From: Oscillospiraceae bacterium
GTDB taxonomy: Bacteria > Bacillota > Clostridia > Oscillospirales > UBA929
Assembly (NCBI GenBank): GCA_009777685.1
Contig: WRLJ01000131.1
Location: 1-5,365 of the forward strand
Length of the DNA: 5,365 nt
Direction: 5' to 3'
Both the position numbers and the translations under genes were made by a program. Each line of letters begins with the position of its first letter. Position 1 is the stretch's first letter. Below the pieces are notes generated by a model that saw only the letters and a list, made by a program, of their open reading frames with translations, had not been told where the DNA came from and made no database searches. Of the stretch, positions 4,135 through 5,365 are shown one piece after another.

Positions 4135-5365
4135 ATGATTCGTGAGATTCCGATGGAAAACGTGCGGCTCAATGATTCGTTTCTCAGCCCGTATTACCGG
4201 CTGGTTTGCGACGCCGTGCTTCCCTATCAGTGGGACGCGCTGAACGACCTTGTGGAGGGAGCGGACAAGAGCCGCTGCCTGGAAAACATCCGCGTCGCCG
4301 CGGGACTGTCCGAAGGGGAGTTCCACGGCTTTCTGTTTCAGGACAGCGACGCCGCCAAGTGGCTGGAGGCCGTGGCGTACTGCCTGCAAAACGGCGGCGC
4401 GAAGGAATGGGAGGCCCGCGCCGACGAGGTCATCGGGCTGATCGCCAAGGCGCAGCGGCCCGACGGTTATTTCAACACCTATTTTCAGCTCACAGCCCCG
4501 GAGCGGCGGCTGACCAACCTGCACGAGGCCCACGAGCTGTATTGCCTCGGCCACTTCATCGAGGCCGCCGCCGCATACGAGAAGGCGACGGGCAAGCGGG
4601 AGCTGCTGGAGATCGTCCGGCGGTACGCGGACTTGATTGACAGCCTGTTCGGGCACGGCGAGGGCAAGCGCAGGGGCTGCCCGGGGCATCAGGAGATTGA
4701 GCTGGCTCTGGTCAAGCTGTATGAGGCGACCAGGGAACGGAAATACCTCGACCTCGCCAAGTTTTTCCTTGATGTTCGCGGCACGGAGCCGAACACCTTC
4801 GCCGAAGAATACAAGGCGCGGGACGGCTTTTCGGAATGGTCGAAACGCAAGGAGCCTATGCCAGCCGATTACAGCTACAATCAGGCGCATAAGCCTGTCC
4901 GCGAGCAGACGGAGGCGGTCGGCCACGCCGTTCGCGCCGTGTATATGTATACGGGCATGGCGGAAGTGGGGCGTCTCACACAGGACGAAAGCCTAGTGAA
5001 CGCCTGCTGCGTGTTGTTTGAGGATATTTGCCGCCAACTGTACATAACCGGGGGTATCGGCTCGACAAACCACGGTGAGGCGTTTACCTTCGCGTATGAC
5101 CTGCCCAATGAAATCAACTATTCCGAGACCTGCGCGTCCATCGGGCTGATGTATTTCGCGCACAGCCTGTTGAAAACCGAAGCCCGCGCCGTTTACGCAG
5201 ATGTGATGGAGCGGGCGCTGTACAACACCGTCTTGGCCGGGCTTGGGACGGACGGGGAAAGCTATCTCTACGTCAACCCGATGGAGGTATGGCCGGAGGC
5301 AAGCGAGAAAAACCCGGCCCGTGCCCATGTAAAAGCGCGGCGGCAGAAATGGCATCACTGCGCCT
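4135..5365 (+). CDS. GH127 (DUF1680) beta-L-arabinofuranosidase-like, 3' truncated
   Basis: The first 410 residues of a glycoside hydrolase family 127 protein; the frame is open to the window end. Characterised members cleave beta-L-arabinofuranosides, such as those on plant hydroxyproline-rich glycoproteins; related enzymes act on other pectin side-chain sugars, so the substrate is not certain. The (alpha/alpha)6 catalytic part is present, with AQRPDGYFNTY (106-116), HEAHELYCLGHFIEAA (130-145) and CPGHQEIELAL (182-192). Glu315 in HGEAF corresponds to the acid/base Glu322 of Bifidobacterium HypBA1. Glu331 and Cys333 in ETCASIG match its zinc ligands Glu338 and Cys340, with the same 16-residue spacing. 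The window ends at KWHHCA, where the family's CCPxN motif with the nucleophilic cysteine should begin. No signal peptide, so it is cytoplasmic. The start is set by AAGGAGG (4118-4124), 10 bases upstream. The usual full length suggests a third or more is missing beyond the window. Confidence 0.93.
   Translation, partial: MIREIPMENVRLNDSFLSPYYRLVCDAVLPYQWDALNDLVEGADKSRCLENIRVAAGLSEGEFHGFLFQDSDAAKWLEAVAYCLQNGGAKEWEARADEVIGLIAKAQRPDGYFNTYFQLTAPERRLTNLHEAHELYCLGHFIEAAAAYEKATGKRELLEIVRRYADLIDSLFGHGEGKRRGCPGHQEIELALVKLYEATRERKYLDLAKFFLDVRGTEPNTFAEEYKARDGFSEWSKRKEPMPADYSYNQAHKPVREQTEAVGHAVRAVYMYTGMAEVGRLTQDESLVNACCVLFEDICRQLYITGGIGSTNHGEAFTFAYDLPNEINYSETCASIGLMYFAHSLLKTEARAVYADVMERALYNTVLAGLGTDGESYLYVNPMEVWPEASEKNPARAHVKARRQKWHHCA

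Noticed and set aside
3544..4926. Minus-strand 460-codon open frame
   Set aside because: Antisense to the solute-binding protein and GH127 genes and across the terminator. Both plus-strand products match known families, so this is a GC-driven shadow frame.

Overview
The window looks like chromosomal DNA from a GC-rich (about 60% by eye) anaerobic Firmicute, most likely an uncultivated gut or rumen Clostridia of the Oscillospiraceae/Ruminococcaceae type. The reasons are strong AGGAGG-type ribosome binding sites, promoters with a TGn extended -10, a DUF2284 metal-binding protein, a TM1586-type nitroreductase, a GH127 glycosidase, and intergenic hairpin repeats ending in CCCTAC. The lineage is an inference; no marker gene is present.

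Layout: positions 1-611 hold no credible gene. They contain a region of nested inverted repeats that may encode a structured RNA (about 83-222), two strong GC-rich hairpins (256-309), and a cluster of short palindromic repeats (11-46 and 391-590). Five genes follow: a small cytoplasmic DsbA/thioredoxin-fold protein with a CPYC site (675-1169, +); a DUF2284 cysteine-rich protein (1320-1835, +); a TM1586-like nitroreductase (1853-2590, -), convergent with the DUF2284 gene; a lipoprotein solute-binding protein of the Fe3+/2-aminoethylphosphonate ABC type (2878-3939, +), divergent from the nitroreductase; and the 5' part of a GH127 (DUF1680) beta-L-arabinofuranosidase-like enzyme (4135 to the window end, +). 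A textbook intrinsic terminator (3969-4008) separates the last two.

The genes look like independent, single-gene transcription units rather than one operon. Four have a recognisable promoter of their own, and intergenic gaps are 150-290 bp except at the convergent pair. The first three proteins share a redox/thiol/metal theme, but no sequence evidence links them in one pathway. The solute-binding protein has no permease or ATPase beside it. The glycosidase suggests use of plant-derived arabinofuranosides imported as oligosaccharides, since it has no signal peptide.

The least ordinary content is the non-coding part: a REP/REPIN-like family of variable-stem palindromes with a conserved CTAC (GTAG on the other strand) foot, and the possible structured RNA beside it. 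I see no convincing new multi-gene system.
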